Source: Pyrrhosoma nymphula (taxonomy: Eukaryota > Arthropoda > Insecta > Odonata > Coenagrionidae). From it: a DNA stretch of 64,000 nucleotides. Under the pieces are notes generated by a model, which did no database searches, was not told where the DNA came from, and worked only from the letters and a program-made list of their open reading frames with translations. A program made the translations under genes and the position numbers. The stretch is taken from NCBI GenBank assembly GCA_963573305.1, contig OY754330.1:22540596-22604595 (forward strand), read 5' to 3'. This document shows, piece by piece, positions 25,431-38,778 of this stretch. Every line of letters starts with the position of its first letter. The first letter of the stretch is position 1.

Positions 25431-25458
25431 TTAAGGTAATTTGAGCGAGATATTTCCC
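25431..25458 (+). repeat. Short dispersed repeat, copy B (TTAA-bordered)
   Basis: Same motif as 6131-6160: TTAAGGTAAT followed by TTGAGCGAGATATTTCCC. Confidence 0.4.
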
Positions 25459-25635
25459 TAGTCGAAATGGAGACCATATTCAAATTTTATATTATAATTT
25501 CAGCGTCAGTAAGAAATGTGAAGTAAATATTGTATTATTAATTGTGTAAAGATATAGTAATATGACAAAAACTCTCAGTAATTAAATAATTATATCTACA
25601 TAAGTCTCTAACATGACTAATTTTTTCACGACGTG

Positions 25636-25654
25636 TATATATATATATATATAT
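25636..25654. repeat. (TA)n microsatellite
   Basis: Uninterrupted alternating T/A of 19 bases, about 25 bp before a 12-C homopolymer. Confidence 0.9.
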
Positions 25655-26220
25655 GGCTGCTGAACGCTGCCTCTGGACCCCCCCCCCCCGCCCCCCAGTG
25701 AAACCAGGCCTTGCAACACGCTCCAGCGGCGTCCCACTGTGCACATGCAAATGTCGTGGGGCCGAATCAAGAGTGCGAATGAGGATGATTCAAAGCTATC
25801 GGCAGGACGGAGCGACAAGGGACGCTTAGGGGATTTGTCCACATTCGTGAGAAGGTGCGCGGCTGAATTGGCTCCAGAGGACTGAGAAGGCACGGGGGCA
25901 GGAAGGAGGGGGAAGCGGGAAGTTGGGGGTTGTGGTGTGGGTTGGGGTTTCATTGTCAGCCGTCTTGGGAGGGAGATAAGACGCAGCAGAGCAAACGACG
26001 CGCAGCCCTCACCCAATCTCCTCCGAGACACGTCACCGACATCCGCGCCGGTCCACACACTGACCTTGCTAGGCAAGCGAGATAAAAAAAAGGAGTTCGC
26101 ACTATTTCTCAAGGTCGCCGTCCAGAATCTCCCGCTGTTTACCCCCCTCTCGCGCACCGAGTCGCATCGCTGCCCCCGACGTCTTTTTGCCGCTTTATTT
26201 TCTAAAAAAACAATTACACG
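25655..26220. other. GC/CpG-rich island
   Basis: GC-rich block with open frames on both strands (longest is minus, 25582-26157, Pro/Ser/Arg-rich). It is purine-rich on plus near 25885-25980, then pyrimidine-rich. No domain recognised; probably noncoding or regulatory. Confidence 0.35.
25678..25696. repeat. C homopolymer tract
   Basis: Twelve C, one G, then six C at the left edge of a GC-rich island. Confidence 0.9.
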
Positions 26221-26299
26221 AAGGTACCAACTTTTTAGACTAAATGACCATTACTGTTCCACCTTAAAGGGCACGGCGGCATGGCTAACAATTAAAACA

Positions 26300-27050
26300 T
26301 AAACTCAATCTACCTTCCACCAAGTTTACTCCTGAATCACAAAAATACATCCGAATGTAAAATCGCAAATATTTTTTTATTCTTTGTATTTACCAAGATT
26401 GTTTTCCCAAAATATTTAATGTGGACATTGGCCAACCAATATTCATAGTCATACAGTGTTAAGGCGGAAACAATTCTAGTTATTTTTGTATTTGCTTTAT
26501 CGTCCCGGGGAGTCACATTCTAGTGGTTGTTAGGTTGAATAAATGATATTAATTTTAAACCCTTGATATAAAGCGGCATAGGGTGTTAAAACTAATAGGG
26601 TTAATCGCACGTCATTTTCCCCTCCCAAGAGAGAGAGAGCGCCGGAAGTTCTCCTCTGTTCCTTATTTCTCAAGTCATGGGTCTTCTCTGATTTCTTTGA
26701 AAGAGTAGTATTTGTTTCAGTAACGCGAGAAGTAGTTATGACTAAAATCTCCTTCTGCGCGTTTGATTTTGGTTATTTTAATTTCTTAACAGACATTCTA
26801 AGTAAGAATGCATTACTTTCTACGGAAGAGACAACATTTGGAACCCTTAATCACAAAAAACGTATAAATAAAATTAATTAAATTTTGATAAACAAATTTT
26901 AGGAACTGCGGCTATTTCAAATAGGTACTAAAAGATTTGTTTAAGTCTACATGAAAGTACTTAATACTTCTAAAAGCACTTCTAAAGCACTAATAAATAA
27001 CACACAATGCTCACAGTCTTCGCAATATATGGCTTAACTTACATCTACTT
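26300..27050. other. AT-rich noncoding DNA
   Basis: No open frame, RNA gene or repeat that I can support. Confidence 0.5.
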
Positions 27051-27057
27051 ATGATGC

Positions 27058-27257
27058 AATATAATAATAATAGTTGTGACTTTATTCGAGCGAAATAAGG
27101 ACTATCTAGTCCTCTCTTGCATATAGCTCTTTAACGAACACACACAGTCATGCCCTGGGAGTAGAAAATCTTACCCGGGCGGGATTCGAACTCGCGACCC
27201 TTGGATTTACAGGCAAGGACTTAACACCGCCGCGCGGCCAACGGGGCCGAATAGACA
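27058..27257 (-). repeat. tRNA-derived SINE with AATAAA and ATT-repeat tail
   Basis: The minus strand starts TCGGCCCCGTTGGCCGCGCG (tRNA-like head). About 40 bases on it has a clear B box, GAGTTCGAATCCCGC. A unique body follows, then AATAAAGTC and a short (ATT)n tail at the low-coordinate end. The anticodon-arm region does not fold into a normal 5-bp stem and 7-base loop, so a SINE is more likely than a functional tRNA. Confidence 0.65.
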
Positions 27258-28049
27258 GCAGAACAACGAAACTTTCCCAAGAAACGGATACGAAAGTAAT
27301 AAGGAACAAGTGAGAGGTGAAATCATGATGGTGCAGCATCAGAGGAAAATGTTTCCGTACTTGGTCATTTCCGAGAGTCCAAAAGTTTTGATATCCTGCT
27401 GACATTATTTCCTCAATGACAAGAAAGATGAGGTAATCCACGAATTTCCTGCGGGAAACCTAAAATAAATATTTTCTATACTTAGCCCGCATAGGTATCT
27501 TCTGCTACCGTTAAATATTCCGCCACTAGAATGCCTACGGCATAGTTTACAGTCAGCTAAGCTGCCTTTGAGGCTCAGGGAATTCCTCGAGAATGACACG
27601 TGTTGAAACCTTGGTCGGCAAGTAAATTAAGTAGGAAAATAGTGCAAAGTTATAATTGTTCATCGAAATGGGAATTCCTCAACGAGCTTGTTTCATACAG
27701 CGGCAAGGAAAAAGAGGATTGAATTGATTCCCGCTAAACGTTATATGTGTCAATATTAGACCTGATGATGTTCAAATACGATTAAATCGTTCATATTTTT
27801 GCTGAGGGCCAGTCCTAAGCAATTTTCAAATTCCAAAATCAAAGATACACCGCGAAATAAGGCCATCTAATTGGGGGCCAGCGGATATATTTTAAGTAAG
27901 AGGGCGTTTATCACGACTTCCCTGTGCCATCCACTCGTTGTGAGAAAAGTTATTTGGTTTACCTTGGCCGAATGTGGAATATGTAGGTAAACGAAGGGAG
28001 ATAGCAGGTCGAAGAAGGGTGAAAAGAAAAATGACATAAATGAAGACAA

Positions 28050-28700
28050 AAGAAACGCAGAAGTGTGTTCACCCGACAGTAAACGACCGCGGAAATAATT
28101 CTACCGAAGGGCAACGGTCTCCACAGTCGCCCCTATCCTCCCTGGACCCCGCACCTCCTCCTCCGCTCCACTTTGGGATGCTGCCCTGCCCCCCAGAAAG
28201 AAAGAAGAGAGTTCCGCTTCCCGCACGGGATCATCATGCGGCCACGCCCCACAACCCCATCCAAAACATTCATCTCCAAGCATCCTCTCCGGACTCCGCA
28301 CCACCTGCCAAACTCCCGCTTCCCACCCACCCTTCAAGGAGCCCCACCCGCGCTCGCAGAACCGGAGACACCGGACGAGAATATTATTTTTTCTCAAACG
28401 AGACCGTCTCCCTGACGAAAATAGTGATGAGACCATCGCTCGATGCTCCCTCCCTCCACGCAATCGCTCTCGACCCATCTTCCCCAAAGGGAGAGGGCAG
28501 CGACCGCGCCCCTTTCATCCAGACGGAATACGCCCGCGATTCGGCCACACTCCCTTCACGAGGCGATATCCATCGCGGACAACGACGACTAGGTACACCT
28601 CTATCGAGATGGGAGGCGGTGTTATTTTGGAAAATTCCGCCGAGCGTAACGGTGTCCGCGCGACCCGAGATTACCAACTCCCATTGCTGGTAACGCTGGT
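28050..28700. other. GC/CpG-rich island, pyrimidine-rich on the plus strand
   Basis: Dense C-rich sequence (28120-28360) with a 217-codon Pro/Ser/Arg-rich frame on plus and two long frames on minus. Simultaneous openness in several frames and low-complexity translation argue against a gene. Confidence 0.4.
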
Positions 28701-31700
28701 TGATTCGCTATTCATCCGATAATTAGTTTTGGCAAGAGCAACAATCTAACGGGGTGCGTCAAATTATGCCAAACATTTATTTCACCTCGGCGGTGTAAGA
28801 CGCATGCGCACACAGTACCCTCCGTTTACGTTTGTGGTCCAAGGGTCTTATATATCAAATGAAGGCGGAATGCTAATAATTTCTAGTACAACAGAGTAGA
28901 CGCATGCTCACTCTATGCCAATACCTATTTTGGCCTCGCAAAATATTTGATCTGTCATTATTTTCGTGCAGAAGTACAGTTTTTTCTTCTCCTTTCCCGC
29001 GAGGGTGAAATCAAGAAAATATTTTTAGCGATTAAGTCTGGTTGACTAAGCTGTGCAATATTACTGCCACAAAAAAGAACATTTTCGAGTGCATGAGACA
29101 AAAAAGAAGTGTCAAGCACTCAAATCAACTGATTCAAGACACGCGAGGGAAAGAAAAATGAGCGCATTAAGGCGAAATACGTGGACGCCTCAACGTTGGA
29201 AAAGATGCTCTTCGATTAAAATGTTTCTAATTAAATGGACATAAATACATAGGCGGAAGGATCACTTCTACACATATAGACATGAATTTCCATCTTCCAT
29301 CTTGTATCCATATTCAGAAACCATTGCTTTCTAATCGCCCTTACTGACTGAATACCTACATGGTACACTGAAAGGCATTTCAAGGATTTGCGGCAAGGGG
29401 AATATGAAGATAAGAAGTGGTATGGAAGAACCAGAATAAAATTATCTGAAGGTGGCCAGGAAATACAAAGAATCTCACAAGTCGGACGTACACAGGTATT
29501 TCTAAAATGCATATTTTCAGAAGGAAAAAAAGAACTTACAAAAATACTATCCACAAAATAAAATACATCCCTTATCAAGATATTTTTGTCATTTTACTGC
29601 GGCAAAATAGGTCCAGTAGTTAATGAAAAATACCACTCTTTCCGCGGGAGCAATAGCCACTAAGACGATTCAGGGAGGTGAAAAACGATTAAATTCAGAT
29701 TCGGACATCGGGAAAGTGAAGTAGAAGGAGAATAAATCGATGGTACTCCAACACACTCGCCATCATCAACACTATTACCACAAATATTTATTATTTAGAA
29801 AAGAGCGATATTGAGAACTACACAGTTTGAAATAAGATGCTGGAATAAGAGACTCATTTAAAATAATTCACCAAAGGAAAACGGCAAGATGTTACATTTT
29901 TCCTTTGATCTTTCAAAAATGAATAACACTAACCAGCGCTGGTGAAAAAGCATGACAATGATCACTCGGAAACCCGAAATAATAAAAGGTCACCCGATAC
30001 AGTAACTTAAATCGTCTGCAGAAAGACTACGGATGGAAAGGTGATGGGAAGGTGACTAAATTACTCCAGTGTGATATTTGTCCCGTCGTAGGACTTCTAA
30101 AAACGTCGAAGACTCTAGAATAATAAATTGTTTCACGCACGAAAGGTCAAAAGGCTATTCAGATTAAATGAAAACTGCGTGCACAACAGGTGACTGTATA
30201 GTTCCACTTCACCCCAAGAGATGGCACACGTGAACGTAAGGCCGCAAGGCTGCCCCGCAAGTCTGAAGCGCAGAGGGGGGAGTTGCCGAGTAAGCACGTG
30301 GTACGAGAGGAATGCCCACGAACTCAGTGGCTCTCGATCGCATACTTAATAATTTAATACACTAGCTGCTCTGAAAACATTATCCTCCACTATTGTTCAA
30401 TGAAACGGCGAAGAGATAGAAAATAAAATATTCTCGCCGCTTATATCAGAGATAACTTAATTGTTTCTTCTTACGTCTCTTTCGGTTTCCGCGTATATGA
30501 ACAAATACAGATATTCAATTCCCACATTAATCTGTTGCAATGGTAAAGTTTCGCGGGTAGGAATTACAGGAGCAAAATCGAAAGATCAACGGCTAGGAAG
30601 AACCAAGGGAGACGAACAAGCCATATCCTTGAGTGATAATGATGTTTAAAACATGAGTTCTCCCACCCGTTATTCAACTCCTCTTGCGCTAATAATAAGT
30701 GGTTTCCTAGACCATGACCGGCACAATTATAAGGCAGTATTACGAGGAAAAGGTGGAAAGACATATCACTCTCCAAAGAACAGGCAACGACGCGCGGCAA
30801 CGTTTGGCAACATTGCAGGAGGACTGCAAAAGGTGGGTGGGGATAGGAGGAACAGGATGGAAAAGGGGGAAAACCCTTTCACCGCACGTATGCACGCGCT
30901 TCGGGCGACGTATCCGAAGGGGGAGAGGAGGAGGTTGTCTTTCGATTGCGCGCATACCTATCGCTAATAATCCTAACCACGGCTACCACAAAACAGCCCT
31001 CTAGAGAGGGAGGGAAGGGAAACCTGTTGCCTCAAAAGTGGCTACTATAAGTGGAAATATTCCACCGCTTTTCTTGGGTAATGGCTTTTCAGGACCGCGC
31101 AACGACCTTTCCTACACTTCCCCGTCCCAGGAAATCCCTTCCCTCCCATAAGCATTACGCCAAGTATAACCACGGGATACGACCTAACCTGCTGGCTAAC
31201 TTTTAACGATTCGCCACCGGTCTTAATGGCATGGGGGAAGGGGTTCTGAACATCCACCACCCCCCATTGGCGCCGGTCGGGTCCGGGATGTCACTGAGCT
31301 GGATGAGTCCTGAAATTACGAAGGATGGCGAGAGGTTGACGGCCCCGACGAATAAGTTCGTGAGAAAATATGGCCCCGAGAATTTCGAGACCCGCCTACG
31401 ATATATAAGTAGCAGGAAGGCCTCATTAGCGATGACATTCGTCAATATTTTAAGAGATAAAGACGCAAGAGGCCCGGGGAAGGAAGTTCAGTGCTAACGG
31501 GTGATTTGAATGGCTGATCGGTTGGTTTCACTCAAATTTCGACTGTTGATAGAAATTCTCAGCTCTTAATAGGGTGAGATTTTCCCGCTGAACCTGCCGC
31601 GAATTGATACTTCCACGAAGAAGTAAAACCAAACGCCCAGCTATTCAACGTTTCATAATGTTGGTACCCTCAGACCGCAACGCTATGGGTTCTCGCGGGA

Positions 31701-32180
31701 TACATGTTGATAGCTCTTTAACCTCTCATGCAATAAATATAACTCAAGACGTCACACACTAAACTCACTAAACACACCTGCTTAATAAGCTATGACTGTA
31801 TTAAAACTAATTGGAGCAATCTTCGGTATGAATTCGCAAAACTATCAAGCCAAACCAAACGCAGAAATAACTTATGGTGTAGGATGGAAAGCCCAAACCC
31901 ACATTAGACTTCGGGATGGTGTTTACATCAACAGCTGGGATAATTATCTTATAAAATTGCACGTTTACTGAAACTGCAAGGGAACAATATTATTTATTGA
32001 CACAGAAAATCAATTACGCCTGTTTTCAATGCAAGTACATTTATGTTAGCTATAAAACACAACATTAGCAAGACCCTTTTAATCTCATGCCAAGTTTCTT
32101 TCCCGTTCATAAACTCCATGTCATTGAAACGAAGCTTCACAATGAATTCAATGCAGTACGAAATACATTCCTAGCCCAAG
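28700..32180. other. Mixed noncoding DNA with a moderate GC patch
   Basis: AT-rich except for 30640-31480, where CpG and short unrecognised frames increase. No domain, RNA gene or repeat pair was recognised. Confidence 0.4.
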
Positions 32181-32199
32181 TCATTTGCGTTTGAATTTA

Positions 32200-32870
32200 G
32201 CGACAGAAACACCGATATGCATTACGTCCTTATCTCCGACCTCAAGAGCGGCGGCCCTTGGCCCTTCCCGTCTTCGCCCTCGCCAAGGACACGGCACTCG
32301 GAACACTTTCCTTTCACGGAATCCACGATCGAGATGTGAGTTGGCGCCGATCCCAGAGACAAATGGGTGGGAGGAGGCAAGTTCGAAAATAAGAAGCGAG
32401 GGGAGACAAGAGTCGACGCAACCGCGGCGGCGATAATAGGTGGGCGCGACTCGGCGTGTTGTTGAGTCGCCCGCCGGTGGGAGTCTTCCCTCCTCAGAGT
32501 CAGTGGGCGGATTAGAGGTCGTCGTCGGACCAAACTCTCTCGAGGGGCGATGATCGCCTTTTGTTCGCCAATGGGACGGGTGTGAATGCCATCTAACGAT
32601 GCCATAACGCTCGCTCCCGTGCGCTATTTTTACTGCGATGATGGAAAGGGAATGACGCGGGGACGACAGATATCCGGAAGACAGTCACGTTGGAATTTCG
32701 GATTGCGTGACGCGCATGCGGCGAAACCCCGTGGGAGAATAAGCCCGACCCCAGCCGAGAGATGGGCTGGGGGGTACGAGGGAAGGGTTAAGCCGCTCCT
32801 GATCGAACGTCCCCTCATCTGCCGTGCAATTCTATTTCCTCCGCTCACCCCTTCGACTGTCACCGAACAA
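32200..32870. other. GC/CpG-rich island
   Basis: CpG-dense block with mutually overlapping frames on both strands (longest 127 and 136 codons). No recognisable protein signature. Confidence 0.35.
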
Positions 32871-32980
32871 GAGAGATACTTTGGAAGAAACTTTGATGGA
32901 CATGCAGGGAATCACGGAACGCACTTAGTGATACAAAATGTATTTGATTCTTTCAGGCTCGACTTCGTGGAAGTGATAGA

Positions 32981-33084
32981 TATCCATTTTGAATAAAAAA
33001 ACTTCATACTTTTCCAGACTTTATTTAAATGCAGTTTTTAAATAAAGTGTGGAAAAGTTCGACGTTTTTGATTCAAAGTGAATA
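32981..33084. mobile_element. Hairpin relic related to the 7.7 kb fold-back element
   Basis: The arms 32981-33029 and 33037-33084 are inverted repeats of about 48 bp around a 7-bp loop. Read outward, the right arm has AAAGTGTGGAAAAGTTCGAC and ends GTGAATA. The 7.7 kb element has AAAGTGTAGAAAAGTACACA and ends TGAATA at the same place, so the two belong to one family. The hinge here is farther from the GAAAC region, so that part is missing. I found no clear target-site duplication. Confidence 0.6.
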
Positions 33085-33989
33085 CAACATGTTCTCACTT
33101 TAACAGAGTACCTCTTACCCCTCGTGCTATTTAATCGTAAAGTCGGGGGAATTGTCCTCCATCTTCGAGTTCGTTGTAACTCAAGACACAATACCACTGT
33201 CCGATATTCTTCATCAATTAGACCAAATTTGCGATTTAGGTAGAGCTTTAAAAGATAATATGATGAACACATTAAAGATCATGATTCATATCCTCCATGA
33301 TACAACTTAGTACTCAGTAGATACCTAATGCTGATGGCAGCAATTTGTCTCCCTCTAAAATAGTACCCGCTTCTTGCGCCACTGTTGAACAACGGATGAG
33401 GGATAGTTCTAAATGTATTTCTAATTTAGCACAGAAAATAAATTCGTCCTTCGCATTCCTCTGGCATAATTCATTTACACATTGCATATTTCCTTTATTT
33501 AAAACTAATGAACTATCTGAGGTCGGAATAAAAAACCCTTCTATAATTTTATTTAAAAAATTACCATACCTGTCAACTACGAATTCACTTCCTTAGTGCA
33601 TACATACTTTCATATTTTTAAGGCCAAAAACTGGTCAAATGAAACAGACTATTCGCTTGATTAAAGTTGCCATCAGCTTTGGTGGGTATTCAAAAAATGA
33701 AATGATAGTGGTTGGAGAAAGACTGTTCAAGATTCTTTAGGTGGATAAATATGTTTCGAGTATTTTAGCGTACAGTCTAAAAAAGCTTTCGCAGAAATAA
33801 ACAATACGGCAAAAAGAATTTAAAATAAAATTACAAAAATAACATTCAATAAACAGGTTACATTCATACAGAGATATTTTGCTTTCAAAAGCAAGAATAC
33901 GCACGAGAAAAAATAGCGAACATTTACACATTCAAGCAATAGGGACCGACAGCTTGATAATTTGCGTGCATGGTAGTTAATTCATCCCC

Positions 33990-34720
33990 TAATGGCGTAA
34001 GCGCGCCGTGACTTTCAACAACAAAGTCGACTCTCCCGCGCATGCATCCGTGAATTGCACCTACCCGCAAGAAGCCGCCTTTGTTGCACTTCTCCAAGAG
34101 TGGCTGTAGTTTCCTTCCGGCACCCAGAGCGGTCGCACTCGGGAGAGACGTTTATCACGCCATCTCCTCCCACCACTTCGCTCTAACGGTGCATCGTAAA
34201 AATTCCAAGCGAGAGAGAGAGGGAAGGCTCCGAGTCAGCTTCAATAAAGGACCAATTTCCCGATTTTCTATTTTTCCTCCGATCGCGCGCACATAAAGCG
34301 CTAGCGGAGAACGAAACCGATTCCCGACGACTTCACCCCTTCCTCCCCCATCCCTCTCCCATCCACACCTCCCGCCGCCCATAGCCCTTCAACTTTTTTA
34401 AAAATCTGCTGTTATATGCTTTTAGCCTTCGTCCGCGGAAAAAAATAACAACACCGCAGCCCGGAGAACGACCGATATTTTTCCCACTTTGCCTCCACTG
34501 AGCGCGCACACACGATTATCCCGGGCCTTCTTAGTCACGGGAAGGAGTTAATGCAACGTGCATGACCGAAATCTTGCCAATAAAGCAGCGTCGCTGCTGC
34601 CAACACTACGGTTGGCGATCGCTCGCAACGGGAGAGCAGCTAAAGAACGACAGAGAGGGCGGATGTTGCATAAGCGCTTTCAAAAAGGTTCCGGTGGCCT
34701 CATGGTCCCGAAAGGTGGAC
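33990..34720. other. GC/CpG-rich island
   Basis: CpG-rich, with a pyrimidine-rich run at 34330-34390 on the plus strand. Only short, mutually overlapping frames. Confidence 0.35.
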
Positions 34721-35211
34721 GTGAATGTGCCTCCGTGCGCATATTAAAATGAAAGCACACGATTGCTATGTCTAGGACTGTGTCATCATTTCATACTTCG
34801 CTTCCCGGAATTCCCACCTCTCCACAGTCCACGCAACGACGAACCTGGTTATTTTTTTTTTATTTTGCGTACCTATTTCCACTGGGGTAACACAGGAAAC
34901 AAACGTGCACATAAATACTCTCCCAAAACGATAGCATATTTATTTCGCAGGCCAATATATTTTTCTTATTTCACCGTGCCATCTCTTAAGGTTAACCTGG
35001 TTGGAATTAATGCTACCAGAAAACTAAAAAAATATAACACGATGCGTGTGCTGGTTCATGTGCAATTTAATGTCCCTTCAAAAATCCATCTTGTGAACAT
35101 AACAATTTGCGCGAATGCGTCCTGAAAATAGTCCGTTCTAATTCGGCGAATGTATCCCCGCAAGTGTTCAAGCATGAACCCGCACGGGTATAAACAGTGT
35201 GCAAAAAGGTT

Positions 35212-35616
35212 ATTTTACGAAATCCGACATACTATGGTAGATCAGATCATGAGAATAAAATTAGGGAACTAGACTGCAGAACGGACAGATTTAAAATGTC
35301 ATTTTTCCCACGAACGATAAGGGACCATAACAGCTGCCAATGAGACTTTTATCTAGGTTTGTCGATAGGTAGTATATCTCTTAGTAGTAGTAGTACTCCC
35401 TAATACTTGAATCCTTATTTGTTACCTAGTACTAACAGCACGCCGTGCATGTTTTATACATAAGTCTTGAGTCTCTGTCCATTTGTGTAGTTGCAAAATA
35501 CATATGTATTAACGGTCCCTCTCCATTATGAGCATACATGTTGGTGATTACTCACCCCCTGCCACACACCCCTGAGGTGGCTTGCAGGGTATTTTGTAGA
35601 TGTAGATGCAGATGAG
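35212..35616 (+). repeat. Dispersed repeat, copy 1
   Basis: The stretch aligns closely, in opposite orientation, with 56233-56735. Shared blocks include GTAGATCAGATCATGAGAAT, TTAGTAGTAGTAGTACTCCC, AGCACGCCGTG, AACGGTCCCTCT and a terminal segment GGTGTGTGGC-like, then TATTTTGTAGATGTAGA. Compared with the 56 kb copy, roughly 110 bp before the terminal segment are missing. The terminal segment is a motif I recall as common in insect genomes. No coding capacity; class uncertain. Confidence 0.8.
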
Positions 35617-36110
35617 CCATGGTCCATACTAAATAGAGGGGAGGCTAACAGCCTATAAGAGTTTCCTCATATTAAAATAAAAGCCATGGATGCTCCACTG
35701 CTTTGTAAAACTGATCATAGAGCATATGAACTATGCTCATTCTGTCTTTAAGAATGTGTGGAGAAACAAACCGCGGGATGAAATCCCTAAAAAAGGTAAA
35801 TAAAAAACGGAATCAATTTTAAGGTAACCCAGGAAAATTATCATGTAAGAAAGAATAAAAATAAACAGAAATTCCACGCTAAAGCTGTCATCTCAGCCAT
35901 GTCCCGAGAAGAGATACATAGAGAAATGCAACCTCCAGAGAACGACGAAAGGTGCAGGCCCCCTAAACGCGCAGGAATCCCAACGGCCGAAGAGGGCAAA
36001 ATAAAACGCCATCAAAGTGGTAATGTGGGGGGATGACGTGTTCGCGCAGTCACGATTTGGCTGCGTCCAAACCCGGAACCCCGCAACAATGGGGGCGATC
36101 CCAGAGAGCG

Positions 36111-36131
36111 TGAGAGAGAGAGAGAGAGAGA
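36111..36131. repeat. (GA)n microsatellite
   Basis: About ten uninterrupted GA units on the plus strand within a moderately GC-rich patch (35940-36500). Confidence 0.9.
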
Positions 36132-36619
36132 AAGGAGAGAACCTTCTAAGGAGATACACGGAGAAGAAAAGAGCCAGGAGGGGGGATTATTAAGGCATCC
36201 ATCCACCGAGCGGCTGTAATTGAAAATCGTATCGTCTGCATTTCTTCAGACCCATCCACGACGGCTCTTTCGGCATTGGTTCTCCGCGCGACGACGTTAA
36301 CATAAGCGAGGAAACTGGTGGTGATGAAGTTAGCGTCACAATACTCCCCAGACGGCATCACTTGAAGCAAGCGTTATCAATTGTGGTTCTCCCGATTCCC
36401 TGGTCACGAATGGAGCGGCCTTAAACCACCACATCTAGCCAATGGGGGAGAATTCAAGTGACGTGACTCGGCACGGCGCCTTCCCTGGGAAGTAGGACGA
36501 TTCTGGCGCCTTGTTCCTTCCTTCCACAACGTATTAAAAGTCCATGATTCGGCACGAAAAACGTGATCGGACAACTGTTGCTGGCAGTCTGTTCACGACC
36601 AGCAGAAACAGTGAGTCAA

Positions 36620-38760
36620 CTCGAAAAATCACTACATCGGTAAGTTAGAAAGCAAAGTTCAGACAGCATTTATTTTAGAAATATACTAACCACGTGCTTT
36701 AATAGAAGCTACAATAATGCTATTCAGCACTTATAACCAGAGACTTTCCAGAATCCAACTTAATTATTTTCACGAGTAGATTTTGACATTCCATTTATAA
36801 AAATACTGTCACATGCAAGTACTCGGTGTGGGGGGTCCTTTCTTAATGCCAAGTCAAATACTTTTTGCTGCGTTACGCCACCGAAGATTTTCAGCAATTA
36901 ATCCCAGAGCTATTATACACTGATTTTTTACTTTTAGCTTCAAGGAATTGCAGTCCAAAAACAGAATTGACGCAAAGCCAAGTGCAGCAAGGAACGAGAT
37001 TTTATCGAAAGGCTTTTAAGAATACGCCGCGTCGTAATAATATTCAATCATTTACATTCGACCATACAAAGGCTTTCAACTGACTCAGATGTACAATGCG
37101 GGTGACCTTGCCAACAAATGTGTGATGTCATTGATCCTCGCATCTCTGCCAACTATCCGAATAAATATATGGCCATCGACATAACCTACGCGAAAATTCG
37201 TGGTTGACAACGATGTATAAGGTATATCGGAATTAATCGTGAGGAAGCACAGATTTTACAACGTTAAAGCATACGTCAAATAATTTTCTTCAACGGTGGG
37301 TTATGAAGAGATGACGAGAGAATGTTAACTGTCTCCGACATCGTTCGTGAAGGAAGCTCAGCTATTTCCGGCAGAGAAATTTACAGGTTAAGATTCCGGT
37401 CTCGGATCACCAGCAAGCATGATTCACACACTTTCGCCGAGTTTTCCTGTCGAACGGTTGCTATTGGTGAGGATGGATCCAGAATACAAACGGCTAAAAT
37501 TCACCCAGCAATAACAGTGAATACCAATTACAGTATCTGCTAAAGAAGAAGACTAATGCAATCGAAATACCTCGTGTTATTAAAATATACTTTCTCACAC
37601 ATATTTGTCTCTGTGAGTCTTTGATCTGAATGTTCACATATCTTTGTGAGCCTTTACTCTGAATGGGATATTCACGCTTAGATCAAATGAAATATGTAAT
37701 AGTATTCTATGATAAGCATAAAGGCATAAAATATGCGACACAAAGAGGAAAGAGCCCTTACTCATACTGGCACAAACTGAGGCGAATGAGTCCAATGCAG
37801 AACTTCAGTGTCACATCTAAGGGTAGCCACTCGCTTCAAGGAGGATATCGCTCGCATCCGCTCGATCTGATAAAAGCTGACCTGGCAATGCGTGCGGCAT
37901 TCCAACCAAGACTATCCGCCGGATTGACACGCTAGGCGGCGAAACAAATATAAACTACGGTGAAGAGAAAGGGAGGCCGGCGCAGCAGCGGGTCACCTAG
38001 CAGTCGACTGCAAAAGCAACTATGTACTCCCCTTGCACAGTGTACTAGAGCGAAGGCCAGCGATTAGAAGCGGGTAAGTGACGGACTCAATGTACAACAG
38101 CAGCTACTCCATCATCTATTATCAAAAGATCCCCACCAATTGAGGAAATATATTCAAAATGGCAATATTTTCAACAAATACAAACAATGAAAAAATTATC
38201 CCCCAGGCTTCCATCGTATCCATTAATTGAACATAATATAAACAGTAAAAATTATAATCGGCTGCAAGTAAACCGCAGAACTGTTGAACACATTTCTCCA
38301 TTCCATTTATCTCCAAGAAATAATCATTCATTTTCTCTAATTTTAACCATGATGTAATGATGACTGGACTTTCTTTCATTTAACACAATTTAACCTCCTA
38401 ATAAAAGTTTTCTTACGCAATTAAAAATGTAAAGTTTGTCGCAAAACAATAAAAACCGCGATGCATCATGTTAAACTTCATAATTCGATGCATGATCGAA
38501 GTAGTCCCGGTTTTAAGTCTAGCTTCTTATGAACTCCCACACATTATTGACGGCATCGAGGGTCAAAGTATCAGGTCAATCTAGTCTTCCACAACGCTGT
38601 CAGAAAGTCACTCTTTTATACCCACATAAGCTCCTCAAAATCCTATTTCTTCCTCGGAGCCACTCCTTATAATATACATATCGTACATGAAGACTGCACG
38701 ATAAAATCTACTATAAGCCAACAACAATACAAAAACACACCTCCTCTCCTTAATATCTAA
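36620..38760. other. AT-rich noncoding DNA
   Basis: Short unsupported frames only, apart from the imperfect tandem repeat at 37594-37665. Confidence 0.45.
37594..37665. repeat. Imperfect two-copy tandem repeat (33-39 bp unit)
   Basis: Units 37594-37632 and 37633-37665 both start TCACA-like, contain TTTGTGAG or CTGTGAG, and end CTGAATG. The first has a 6-bp insertion. Confidence 0.6.
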
Positions 38761-38778
38761 ACCAACATTTCATTTCAG

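Noticed and set aside
25582..26157. 191-codon minus-strand open frame
   Set aside because: Runs through a (TA)n tract and C homopolymer (the Tyr-Ile run is the microsatellite), so it is not a protein gene.
27178..27257. Functional tRNA gene on the minus strand
   Set aside because: Good B box but no regular anticodon arm or acceptor stem, and an AATAAA/ATT tail: a SINE explains it better.
28040..28693. 217-codon plus-strand open frame
   Set aside because: Pro/Ser/Arg-rich reading of a CpG- and C-rich block; other frames are open too; no domain, splice or start context.
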